DNA of 64,000 nucleotides from Pseudobutyrivibrio xylanivorans (lineage in GTDB: Bacteria; Bacillota; Clostridia; Lachnospirales; Lachnospiraceae). A program made the translations under genes and the position numbers. The notes under the pieces were generated by a model, which did not search any database, was not told the DNA's origin, and saw only the letters and a program-made list of their open reading frames with translations. Positions 44,905 to 53,548 of the stretch are shown here, one piece after another. The stretch's first letter is position 1; the number at the start of each line of letters is the position of its first letter. The stretch lies in NCBI RefSeq assembly GCF_010906925.1, contig NZ_VTVE01000003.1, positions 310,001 to 374,000 on the forward strand. Reading direction: 5' to 3'.

Positions 44905-45194
44905 AGCAAGGTGATATTATACAAATTGAAAATATAAATGATTTAGCGTTGGTTATTAGTAAAAACCAATATAACGAATCTGAAAAAGCTATTCTATGTC
45001 CTATTCTAAAAAATAGTTGTGGTTCAACTTTTGAGATAGAATTTACTTATAATGAACAATCATATTATGTTGTTTGTGATAGTATTAAGCAAATAGATTT
45101 AAGGCCAAGACATTATTCTAAGAAAGGGACAATCCCTCTTAATAAATTAATGTATATTTCAGATATGATTCAAGCAATCATCGATTATATATAA
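44898..45194 (+). CDS. MazF/PemK-like toxin
   Basis: A 98-residue protein from ATG 44898, which overlaps the antitoxin stop codon by seven bases. Family pattern: QGDIIQIENINDLALVISKN at the N-terminus, the AILCPILKN strand, and LRPRHYSKKGTIP near the end. MazF toxins cut mRNA at short specific sequences. The canonical Arg in the first strand region is not obvious, so activity is not certain. A terminator follows. Confidence 0.8.
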   Translation: MVEQGDIIQIENINDLALVISKNQYNESEKAILCPILKNSCGSTFEIEFTYNEQSYYVVCDSIKQIDLRPRHYSKKGTIPLNKLMYISDMIQAIIDYI

Positions 45195-45204
45195 AGATAC
45201 ATAT

Positions 45205-45239
45205 ACCCTAGGTTAGAAAATGAAGCACCTGGGGTTTTA
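45205..45239 (+). terminator. Terminator
   Basis: 9-bp stem (45205-45213 with 45227-45235, one G-U pair) followed by TTTAT. Confidence 0.8.
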
Positions 45240-45297
45240 TTATGCTCTTTAATGTGGTAAAGTGGAAAAAGCGAATTTAATCAGGAGGGAAATGATT

Positions 45298-46575
45298 ATG
45301 AGCAATAATGGAATAGGTACAAAATGTGTACAAGCTGGTTACACACCAGGAAATGGCGAGCCACGTCAGATTCCTATCGTGCAGTCGACTACTTTTAAAT
45401 ATGACACAAGCGAGGATATGGGCAAGCTTTTTGATTTGGAGGCATCTGGATACTTCTACACAAGACTCCAGAATCCTACTAATGACTACGTAGCTGCTAA
45501 GATCGCAGCACTTGAGGGTGGTACAGCAGCAATGCTTACATCATCAGGTCAGGCAGCTAACTTCTTTGCAATTTTCAACATTTGTGAATGTGGAAGCCAC
45601 ATCGTAGCATCTTCTTCAATCTATGGTGGTACATTTAATCTTATCGAGGTTACACTTAAGAAGATGGGCATTGATGTGACATTTGTAGATCCTAATGCAT
45701 CAGAGGCTGAGCTCAATGCTGCATTTAAGGAGAATACTCGTGCTGTATTTGGCGAGACTATTGCTAACCCAGCACTTACAGTTTTAGACATCGAGAAGTT
45801 TGCTAAGGTAGCACATGAGCATGGTGTTCCACTTATCGTTGACAACACCTTCCCAACACCTGTGAACTGCCGCCCAATCGAGTGGGGTGCTGATATTGTT
45901 ACTCACTCTACTACAAAATACATGGACGGTCACGGTGCAGCAGTTGGTGGATGTATTGTAGATTCTGGTAAGTTTGATTGGATGGCACATGCTGACAAGT
46001 TCCCAGGACTTTGCACACCAGATGACAGCTACCACGGTATCACATACGCTGAGAAATTCGGCAAGGAAGGCGCATTTATCACAAAGGCTACAGCACAGCT
46101 TATGCGTGACTTTGGTTGCATCCAGTCACCACAGAATGCATTCCTTTTAAATCTTGGTCTTGAGTCACTTCACGTACGTATGCCACGTCACGTTGAAAAC
46201 GGACTTGCTGTTGCTAAGTTCTTAAGTGAGCAGCCAGAGGTTAAAAAGGTTACATACCCAGGCCTTGAGGGAGATGATTACTATGAAATCGCTCAGAAGT
46301 ATCTTCCAAATGGCGGATGCGGCGTAGTATCATTTGAGCTTGAGGGTGGCCGTAAGGCAGCTGAGAGCTTCATGAAGAAGCTCAAGCTTATTGCAATCGA
46401 GACACATGTTGCTGACGCTAGAAGCTGCTGCTTGAATCCAGCTACATCTACACACCGTCAGATGACAGATGAGCAGCTTGAGGCAGCTGGTATCCCAGCA
46501 GGCCTTATCCGTGTATCATGCGGTCTTGAGGATAGCGCAGATCTTATTGCGGATATTGCACAGGCACTTAAATAA
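45298..46575 (+). CDS. metY: O-acetylhomoserine sulfhydrylase (MetY family)
   Basis: A 426-residue Cys/Met-metabolism PLP enzyme. ATG 45298 has AGGAGGG at eight-base spacing; ATG 45292 is too close. Motifs: YFYTRLQNPTND, the PLP-lysine region THSTTKYMDGHGAAVGG, and VDNTFPTP. The insertion and overall length match O-acetylhomoserine aminocarboxypropyltransferase rather than cystathionine gamma-lyase. It makes homocysteine from O-acetylhomoserine and sulfide. Codon use is strongly biased, suggesting high expression. Confidence 0.92.
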   Translation: MSNNGIGTKCVQAGYTPGNGEPRQIPIVQSTTFKYDTSEDMGKLFDLEASGYFYTRLQNPTNDYVAAKIAALEGGTAAMLTSSGQAANFFAIFNICECGSHIVASSSIYGGTFNLIEVTLKKMGIDVTFVDPNASEAELNAAFKENTRAVFGETIANPALTVLDIEKFAKVAHEHGVPLIVDNTFPTPVNCRPIEWGADIVTHSTTKYMDGHGAAVGGCIVDSGKFDWMAHADKFPGLCTPDDSYHGITYAEKFGKEGAFITKATAQLMRDFGCIQSPQNAFLLNLGLESLHVRMPRHVENGLAVAKFLSEQPEVKKVTYPGLEGDDYYEIAQKYLPNGGCGVVSFELEGGRKAAESFMKKLKLIAIETHVADARSCCLNPATSTHRQMTDEQLEAAGIPAGLIRVSCGLEDSADLIADIAQALK

Positions 46576-46591
46576 ATTAAAAAATGCAAAT

Positions 46592-46645
46592 AAAAAAGAC
46601 ATCCTACACTTATGCCAATTGGCCATAGTATAGGGTGTCTTTTTG
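46592..46645. terminator. Bidirectional terminator
   Basis: Long imperfect stem (AAAAAGACATCCTA paired with TATAGGGTGTCTTTTT) with inner palindrome GCCAATTGGC; lies between convergent genes. Confidence 0.8.
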
Positions 46646-46667
46646 GTTCATACAAATAGTCTATAAA

Positions 46668-47048
46668 TTAATACCAATAACTTGGATTATATAATGGCGC
46701 AGTAACCATTCTGAAAATCATAATTAAAAAAACTATTTCAAGAACAACTAATACCGCTGCAATAATTAAAGCGATGAGTGACATTTTTTTATTTGATTCA
46801 TCCTTGCTGACAGCCATTCCAATGATTCCAAGGATTAATCCTACGAAAGGTAAAAGAATAGAAAATACAAGAGCACATATAGCAAGAGCCTTGCTCTCTG
46901 GTTTCTGAGCTGGCTGGCTGCCGTAGTATTCGGTCTGCTGTGTAGCTGGAGCTTGAACTTGAACTACATCTCCTACAGGCTGACCGCAGACGCTACAAAA
47001 GCTAGAGTCATCAGGTATTTCGTTTCCACATTTTGTACAGAATGCCAT
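46668..47048 (-). CDS. Zinc-ribbon membrane protein with DUF4190-like helices
   Basis: A 126-residue protein. The N-terminal zinc ribbon has paired Cys (FCTKCGNEIPDDSSFCSVCGQ), a Gln/Pro-rich linker follows, and two transmembrane helices (about 55-78 and 88-112) end the protein. Such proteins are frequent in Lachnospiraceae; function unknown. AAGGAGATATAAAA precedes the start. Confidence 0.85.
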   Translation of the reverse strand: MAFCTKCGNEIPDDSSFCSVCGQPVGDVVQVQAPATQQTEYYGSQPAQKPESKALAICALVFSILLPFVGLILGIIGMAVSKDESNKKMSLIALIIAAVLVVLEIVFLIMIFRMVTAPLYNPSYWY

Positions 47049-47255
47049 TTTTATATCTCCTTAAACATAAAATTTAAAACCGTTTATCTCCCCGAGGAAA
47101 TAAAACTACTAGCACATTATACAGTAGTAAAATAATAACGTCAAATGATAAATATAAAGGAAAAAATAATAAGAAACATAGGCTATGATGCCAAAATCTG
47201 GTATATTGAAAAGGTATAGATTAGACAAAATTGTAAATAAAAGATGGAGTGCAAA

Positions 47256-47711
47256 ATGACATTTACAACTCTTTGCTACTTAATAAAAGATAATAAATAT
47301 TTGATGCTTCACAGGACTAAGAAAAATGCTGATATCAATGCCGGCAAGTACATTGGTGTAGGTGGTCATGTGGAGGAGGGAGAGTCTCCAGCTGACTGCA
47401 TCAAAAGGGAAGTGCAGGAGGAGACAGGGTTAACCCTTAATTCATACAAATGCAGAGGTCACATTACATTTGTGATGGGGGATATTACAGAGTATGCATT
47501 TGTCTACACTAGCGATGATTTCTCAGGTAAGCTACGTGAAAATTGCGACGAAGGCGAGCTTGCCTGGGTAGATATTGATAGAGTTATGGAGCTTAATCTC
47601 TGGGAGGGAGATAGAGTCTTTCTTAAACTCCTAGGGGAAACGGAGGAGTTCTTTAGCTTGAAGCTTGTGTATGACAAAGATGATAATCTGATTTCCACAA
47701 CCATAGAATAG
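47256..47711 (+). CDS. NUDIX hydrolase (8-oxo-dGTP diphosphatase-like)
   Basis: A 151-residue protein with a complete NUDIX box: GHVEEGESPADCIKREVQEETGL region gives G-x5-E-x7-REV-x-EE-x-G. ATG 47256 is preferred because GGAG (47246-47249) lies at correct spacing; the upstream ATG 47244 overlaps that site. Such enzymes clean oxidised nucleotides or hydrolyse other nucleoside diphosphates linked to X. Single-gene unit with a terminator. Confidence 0.9.
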   Translation: MTFTTLCYLIKDNKYLMLHRTKKNADINAGKYIGVGGHVEEGESPADCIKREVQEETGLTLNSYKCRGHITFVMGDITEYAFVYTSDDFSGKLRENCDEGELAWVDIDRVMELNLWEGDRVFLKLLGETEEFFSLKLVYDKDDNLISTTIE

Positions 47712-47717
47712 AAAATC

Positions 47718-47753
47718 CCAATGGCACCCATGATAAAAGGGTGCCATTTTTAT
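47718..47753 (+). terminator. Terminator
   Basis: Perfect 10-bp stem (47720-47729 with 47739-47748) with T-rich tail. Confidence 0.9.
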
Positions 47754-47828
47754 AGTGATTTTAGTTATAAAATATGAGAAAATATTATTTAATGTAAATT
47801 AACGGGTGAACCTAAACAAGGAACAGAT

Positions 47829-49292
47829 ATGTTATTCAATTCATATATATTTATATTTTTATTTTTACCAATTTGCATAGTGGGATATTTCCTCTTAAAC
47901 AAGACGGGGAAGTATCAGCTGGGGCGAGCTTTTTTGCTGGGTATGTCCCTATGGTTTTACGGCTATTTTAATCCAGCATATCTGCTGATTATTGTTTCTA
48001 GTGTCTGCATCAACTATCTATTTTATCTATGGATGAGCAGATTGCAGCAGCAGGATAAAAATAAATTCTGCAAGCCGGTAATGATTTTTGCAGTGGCGGT
48101 TAACTTAGGAATTATCGGCTACTTCAAATACATGGATTTCTTTATTGAAAATGTAAATGCTGTTGCAGGTACTGATTGGCCACTTAAGCATATTATGTTG
48201 CCACTTGGAATCAGCTTTTTTACATTCCAGCAGATTTCCTTCATTGTAGATACCTACCGCGGACAGGTTCCGAGGTACGATTTCCTTACATACGCTTGCT
48301 ATGTGACATTTTTCCCACAGCTAGTTGCAGGACCAATCGTGACTCATGATGAGCTGGTTCCTCAGCTTTTGGACGCAGACAAGAAAAAAGTTGATTGGAA
48401 TAACATGGCGAAGGGATTTTATATTTTTGCCATGGGTCTTGGAAAAAAGGTGCTGATTGCGGATGTGTTCGGTGGTGCTGTCAACATAGGTTATGGAAAT
48501 ATAGCGACACTTCAAGCTACTAATGCCATCATGGTTATGTTTGCCTATAGTATTCAGCTTTATTTTGATTTTAGTGGATACTGCGATATGGCAATTGGTC
48601 TTGGCAAAATGCTCAATATTGATTTGCCACTTAATTTTGACAGTCCATACAAGGCCCTTAATCTGGCAGATTTTTGGAATCGCTGGCACATGACTCTTGG
48701 TCGATTTTTCACTAGATATGTCTATATTCCACTTGGTGGCAATCGCAAGGGAAATATGAGAACATACTTCAACATTTTCATTGTATTTCTCCTCAGTGGT
48801 TTTTGGCATGGAGCAGCATGGACCTTTGTAATTTGGTCAGTGCTAAACGGACTTCTTGTTATAGTGACTAGGATGTTTAAGAAGGCATTTGATGCTATGC
48901 CATCAGTACTGGGATGGTTGATTTGCCAGGTGTATTTTAGTATGTCACTGGTGTCCTTTAGAGCAGCCAGAACTAGAGATGCTATAGATTTCTTTAAGCA
49001 GATTTTTCATTTGAATTTTACAAGCATAGATAAAAATATTATGACAGCATTTGCGACCCCTGGGTTAAAGTTTCTTCTTGATGGCTCAGCACTTGCAAAT
49101 TTACTGCCAGTAATTTACGCGGCCATCTATTATGTGATAGCTCTAGTGATTATTATATGCTGTAAGAATGCCCATGAAAAAATGGTGGCATTTAAGCCTA
49201 ATGTACGAAGCCTGCTTTGGACTGTGGTGCTCTTTGTTACCAGTGTTTTGTCCTTCAGCGGCATCAGTACATTCCTCTACTTTAATTTTTAA
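47829..49292 (+). CDS. MBOAT-family O-acyltransferase (AlgI/DltB type)
   Basis: A 487-residue polytopic membrane enzyme, about 11-12 helices. The catalytic region is intact: NRWHMTLGRFFTRYVYIPLGG and, 40 residues later, SGFWHGAAW with the active-site His. The group transfers acyl groups to exported polysaccharides or teichoic acids. It is followed by an AlgX/AlgJ-like partner, so acetylation of a surface glycan is likely, possibly of the polymer made with the cap genes. Confidence 0.92.
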   Translation: MLFNSYIFIFLFLPICIVGYFLLNKTGKYQLGRAFLLGMSLWFYGYFNPAYLLIIVSSVCINYLFYLWMSRLQQQDKNKFCKPVMIFAVAVNLGIIGYFKYMDFFIENVNAVAGTDWPLKHIMLPLGISFFTFQQISFIVDTYRGQVPRYDFLTYACYVTFFPQLVAGPIVTHDELVPQLLDADKKKVDWNNMAKGFYIFAMGLGKKVLIADVFGGAVNIGYGNIATLQATNAIMVMFAYSIQLYFDFSGYCDMAIGLGKMLNIDLPLNFDSPYKALNLADFWNRWHMTLGRFFTRYVYIPLGGNRKGNMRTYFNIFIVFLLSGFWHGAAWTFVIWSVLNGLLVIVTRMFKKAFDAMPSVLGWLICQVYFSMSLVSFRAARTRDAIDFFKQIFHLNFTSIDKNIMTAFATPGLKFLLDGSALANLLPVIYAAIYYVIALVIIICCKNAHEKMVAFKPNVRSLLWTVVLFVTSVLSFSGISTFLYFNF

Positions 49293-49331
49293 AATTAGGA
49301 AGAATTCGTAACTCTAGCGGAGTGAATTAAT

Positions 49332-50411
49332 ATGATAAAAAATGTTAAAAGTTGGTTGGTATGGGCCTTGGTGCTGGTACTAGCGGCGCTTGGGATTGTA
49401 GGCGGAACTATCGCTTACATTGACCCATATTTTCACTATCACAAGCCACAGCCCAACCTATACTATGAACTTGATAATCAGCGAAGCCAAAATGATGGCA
49501 TCATCAAGAGATTTGATTATGATGGCATGATTATTGGTACCTCTATGTCGGAAAATTTCAAGACAAGCGAGGCGGAGGAGCTCTTTGGAGGTAGCTTCAT
49601 AAAGGTTCCATTTGCTGGTGGCACATATAAGGAGCAAAATGAAAATATTGCAAATGCCATAGCAGCTAATCCAAATTTAAAAACCGTGATTCGCCCACTT
49701 GATTACGCATATATAATAGACGAGCCTGACAGAATCAGAGATGATTTGGGCGATTACCCAGAGTACCTTTATGATAATAATCCATTTAACGATGTAAATT
49801 ATATTTTCAATAAAGAGATTTTATTTGATATTTGCCTGCCAATGATTCAAAAGTCTATAGCAGGAGCACCAGCAGGAATCACTAGCTTTGACGACTATTC
49901 CAACTGGATGGATGAGGCTACATTTGGGGCTAAGGCAGTTTTAGGAGACAGGACTGAATTTGCACCAGCTCCATATAAGGTGCCTTTTGTAGATGAGATT
50001 AAGGCCAACGTATATGCGAATATTACTGAAAATGTTACTGACATTGCAAAGGCTAATCCAGACATCGACTTTTATTATTACCTTACCCCATACTCAGCTG
50101 CCTGGTGGGGCGCTCAAAATGAAAAGGGTGAGGTACAGAGATGGATTGAGTCGGAGAGATATGCTATTTCTCTTATGTTAGAATGTGATAACATTCATCT
50201 ATATTCATTTAACAATGAATACGACATCACCACCAATCTGGACAATTACAGGGATGAGTGTCACCATGGTGATTGGGTTAATTCTCAGATTTTAGCTTGG
50301 ATGTATTCTGGCACCGACCAGCTTACACTTGAGAATTACAATGAATACATCGAAGTTGAGATGATGTATTATTTGACATTTGATTACAACAGTCTGCTAG
50401 AGCAAAAATAG
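49332..50411 (+). CDS. Membrane-anchored SGNH-like partner of the MBOAT enzyme
   Basis: A 359-residue protein with N-terminal signal-anchor (residues 8-29) and an extracytoplasmic domain. GTSMSENF gives the SGNH-type Ser block and DECHHGDWVN near the end could hold the D-x-x-H pair. Such proteins (AlgJ/AlgX/DltD-like) accept the acyl group outside the membrane and pass it to the glycan. Its position 40 bases after the MBOAT gene supports this. Confidence 0.8.
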   Translation: MIKNVKSWLVWALVLVLAALGIVGGTIAYIDPYFHYHKPQPNLYYELDNQRSQNDGIIKRFDYDGMIIGTSMSENFKTSEAEELFGGSFIKVPFAGGTYKEQNENIANAIAANPNLKTVIRPLDYAYIIDEPDRIRDDLGDYPEYLYDNNPFNDVNYIFNKEILFDICLPMIQKSIAGAPAGITSFDDYSNWMDEATFGAKAVLGDRTEFAPAPYKVPFVDEIKANVYANITENVTDIAKANPDIDFYYYLTPYSAAWWGAQNEKGEVQRWIESERYAISLMLECDNIHLYSFNNEYDITTNLDNYRDECHHGDWVNSQILAWMYSGTDQLTLENYNEYIEVEMMYYLTFDYNSLLEQK

Positions 50412-50488
50412 CAGCACTGTTTTGATAAATAGATTTCAAAAGTCTGTTATGGATAAATGAAATCTAAAGTTTTAAGGAGTTAATAGTT

Positions 50489-51154
50489 ATGATAGAAATT
50501 AAAAACATCAACAAGAGCTACGGCAAGCACAAGGTGCTGAAGGGCTTGGACTTTACAGTCGAGCCAGGAGAGATTGTTGGTATTCTTGGAGAAAATGGTA
50601 GTGGCAAGTCCACTCTTCTTACAATTCTTGCAGGTTTGCAACATCCCAATAGCGGATTTTTCAATATTGATGGCAAGGATCTTTTGAAAAATACAAAGCT
50701 CAGAAATGAGCTTGTTTCTTATGTTCCACAGGAGACTCCACTTATTACTGAGCTTACCGCGTGGGACAATCTTAGAATGTGGTATCCAGTAGATAAACTT
50801 AAAAAGGAGCTTGAGGGAGGTTTCCTTGCAATGCTTGGAATCAACCAGTTTATTAAAGTTCCTGTAAATCAGATGTCAGGTGGTATGAAAAAGCGTCTCA
50901 CTATTGGTTGTGCTATAAATTCCAATCCAAAGCTTTTGCTTTTAGATGAGCCAACAGCAGCACTTGATTTGGTTTGTAAAGAGAGAATTTATACATATTT
51001 TGAGCAATTTAAGCGCCAGGGCGGGTCGCTTATTATTGCAACTCACGAAGTGCAGGAAATAGAACTTTGTGACAAGTGCTTTATTTTGAAAGAGGGAGTG
51101 CTTTCTCCATATAAATACGACGGGGATATTCCACATTTGATAGGAAGATTATAG
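50489..51154 (+). CDS. ABC transporter ATP-binding protein
   Basis: A 221-residue ABC ATPase. Walker A GENGSGKS, Q-loop YVPQETPLI, signature MSGGMKKR, Walker B LLLLDEPTAALD and switch His in ATHEV are all present. AAGGAG precedes the ATG. Two ABC-2 permeases follow with four-base gaps and identical TAGAGTTATG junctions, so the three form one exporter. The substrate is unknown. Confidence 0.93.
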   Translation: MIEIKNINKSYGKHKVLKGLDFTVEPGEIVGILGENGSGKSTLLTILAGLQHPNSGFFNIDGKDLLKNTKLRNELVSYVPQETPLITELTAWDNLRMWYPVDKLKKELEGGFLAMLGINQFIKVPVNQMSGGMKKRLTIGCAINSNPKLLLLDEPTAALDLVCKERIYTYFEQFKRQGGSLIIATHEVQEIELCDKCFILKEGVLSPYKYDGDIPHLIGRL

Positions 51155-51158
51155 AGTT

Positions 51159-52400
51159 ATGATTAAGTTTAGAGATTATTTAATAATACAGTACAAGAGA
51201 ATCTTTAAGCTCCTTCCAGGTATAGTGGCCATGATTTTGGTTATAGCAGCACTTTTGGGTGCGGCTGGCATCGCGTTGATGTACAGCGATGCTTACAAAG
51301 AGGAGCAACAGAGATACAAGCTAGGTGTTGTTGGTGACACGGATGATGAGATGATTAGTCTTGGTGTTTATATGATAGGCACCCTCGATGAGAGCCGCTA
51401 CATGATTGAGCTTGTTCAATTTGATGATGAGGAGGCAGCCAGAGATGCTATGCGCGCTGCAGAAGTTTCTGCATATATCGTAATTACGGATGAGTTTAGC
51501 GATGCCCTGAATGCCATGACTAATGACAAAAAGCTGAAATACTACGCTACCTCTGGTCAAAAGGGTATTTCAAATGTAATGATGGATGAAATAGCATCTA
51601 TCGCAACCAATATTATCGTATATTCGGAGACTGGAATTTGTACAGTCCGCCAGCTTATGAAGGAGCAGGGATACGATAAAGCTTACCGTCATGAAAAAAT
51701 AGACGAGCTGTTTATGGTTTATATAGCTTCACTGATGGTACGTACAAATGTTGCTGAAATAACAGAACTTGGACTATCAGACGGATTGTCTACACCAGCA
51801 TATTATTTTTCGGGAATATTGGCATTTTTTATGATGCTGCTTTCCTTCTGTGCAATCTCATTTTTCTTGGGACAAAAAAATGCCCAGTACAAATTTATGA
51901 GTGCAAAGGGCATTACGGCTCCATATCAGATAGCGGGAGAATATATACCATTTTTATCTATAAATGTTTTGTGTACAGCTATTACACTTGGAGTTATATT
52001 TACGGTCATGGGTATGGGAATCTTCTCCATGGAAGAGTTTGCAAGGGGATATGTAAGTGATTACATTGGATTTGGAATAAAGCTTATCCCTGTATGCATT
52101 ATGTTTTCTGCTCTGGGATTTATGATTTTTGAAATTCTCATTGGCGTAATTAACAAGATTCTCGTGGCATTTATGCTTTACATTGGCATGGGATATGTAT
52201 CAGGTTATTTCTATCCAAAGACATTCTTTCCAGGACTAGTGCAGCGCATTGGAGAAATAATTCCGTCAGGTGTGGCCTTTAGGTATATTGGCCAATTATT
52301 AACTAGGGGACACTGGGGATTATCTTGTCTGTGGATGTTTGGTTATACTGTAGTATTTTTAGTTGTGGCGACAGCTTTGCGCCAGCAAAAGATTAGATAG
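51159..52400 (+). CDS. ABC-2 type permease, subunit 1
   Basis: A 413-residue protein: one N-terminal helix (residues 18-42), a large extracytoplasmic domain (about 45-210) and five to six C-terminal helices, the layout of ABC-2 permeases of the YhgE/NatB type. Four bases separate it from the ATPase and from the second permease. The partner of similar size suggests a heterodimeric channel. Confidence 0.88.
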   Translation: MIKFRDYLIIQYKRIFKLLPGIVAMILVIAALLGAAGIALMYSDAYKEEQQRYKLGVVGDTDDEMISLGVYMIGTLDESRYMIELVQFDDEEAARDAMRAAEVSAYIVITDEFSDALNAMTNDKKLKYYATSGQKGISNVMMDEIASIATNIIVYSETGICTVRQLMKEQGYDKAYRHEKIDELFMVYIASLMVRTNVAEITELGLSDGLSTPAYYFSGILAFFMMLLSFCAISFFLGQKNAQYKFMSAKGITAPYQIAGEYIPFLSINVLCTAITLGVIFTVMGMGIFSMEEFARGYVSDYIGFGIKLIPVCIMFSALGFMIFEILIGVINKILVAFMLYIGMGYVSGYFYPKTFFPGLVQRIGEIIPSGVAFRYIGQLLTRGHWGLSCLWMFGYTVVFLVVATALRQQKIR

Positions 52401-52404
52401 AGTT

Positions 52405-53526
52405 ATGAGATATTTATTATTATTAAAAAGATTATTAAAAAAGAAAAGTTATATAGCTATGCTTCTTGTTGTCCCTCTTATGGTGTTCATGCTAAACATT
52501 ATGAGTTCTGCAGATGCAGGGCTTATGACAATAGGCGTTTATATTCCAAAGGATGATGAGTATTGTCGGACCCTGAGGGAAAATATAGAAAATAATCCTG
52601 GGTCACTGCAGTTTATTTTCTATGATGATAAGGATGAGGCAATTTCAGATGTGGAGCACCAGCAGATAGCAGAGGCATGGATTATCCCAGAGGATTTTGA
52701 AAAGACTGTCTCTGACATGGCGACAAAGGGTAGGACAAAAGAAAAGATTGAAATTGTAATCAGAGAATCTGGTCTTACTCATATGCTTGGTAGAGAGGTG
52801 CTTTGCAGTAGGGTTTATCCACTTGTAGCTAGAGAGATAGGTATTAAATATACCGCAGAGGCTGTCTACAACAATGAGCCAACAGACGCTGAGCTTTCTC
52901 ATATTATTGATACTTATGACACCTACGGAATAAATGGAAATTTATTCGAAATGGGATATGTGGACCAGCCAAAAAGCAATGATACAGATGTTAGTTATCT
53001 GATGATGCCTCTTCGAGGAATTTTAGCCCTGTGGCTTTTACTTTGTGGCGTTGCAGCATCAATGTATTATATCGAGGATGATAAGAACAGTCTCTTTATT
53101 TGGTGGAAGACTAAGTTTCCTCTTGTTAGAGATTTCCTATATTACCTGGTGATTATTTTGATTCCATCAATTATGGTTCTCATAGGATTGGCATATGGCG
53201 GTGTATTTACAAATCCTCTTCGAGAGGTTGTGGCATTGCTTGCCTATGACTTTGCTGTTATCTGTCTGGCCAGTGTTTTGAGACTTTTAATTCGAGGAAT
53301 AAAGGGGCTTGGAATCATTACACCGATACTGATTATGTCATCAGCTATTCTTGCTCCAGTGTTCATAGATTTAAAAGAGGGAAGATATTTGCAAAAATTT
53401 TTCCCAACATTTCACTATTTGTATTGCATTCATGATGAATATTATGTAAAATCATTATTGTTTTATGGTACAATTTTGTTATTAATTTGGTATCTATTAA
53501 ATACTTTGAGCCGTAGGTTCAGGTAG
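52405..53526 (+). CDS. ABC-2 type permease, subunit 2
   Basis: A 373-residue permease from ATG 52405; the longer frame from 52363 overlaps the preceding gene and has no ribosome site. Same topology as subunit 1 (helix at 12-32, extracytoplasmic domain, six C-terminal helices) but low sequence identity. Ends before a zinc-ribbon protein gene that may belong to the same transcript. Confidence 0.88.
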   Translation: MRYLLLLKRLLKKKSYIAMLLVVPLMVFMLNIMSSADAGLMTIGVYIPKDDEYCRTLRENIENNPGSLQFIFYDDKDEAISDVEHQQIAEAWIIPEDFEKTVSDMATKGRTKEKIEIVIRESGLTHMLGREVLCSRVYPLVAREIGIKYTAEAVYNNEPTDAELSHIIDTYDTYGINGNLFEMGYVDQPKSNDTDVSYLMMPLRGILALWLLLCGVAASMYYIEDDKNSLFIWWKTKFPLVRDFLYYLVIILIPSIMVLIGLAYGGVFTNPLREVVALLAYDFAVICLASVLRLLIRGIKGLGIITPILIMSSAILAPVFIDLKEGRYLQKFFPTFHYLYCIHDEYYVKSLLFYGTILLLIWYLLNTLSRRFR

Positions 53527-53548
53527 AATTTATAGGAGGAGATGAATT

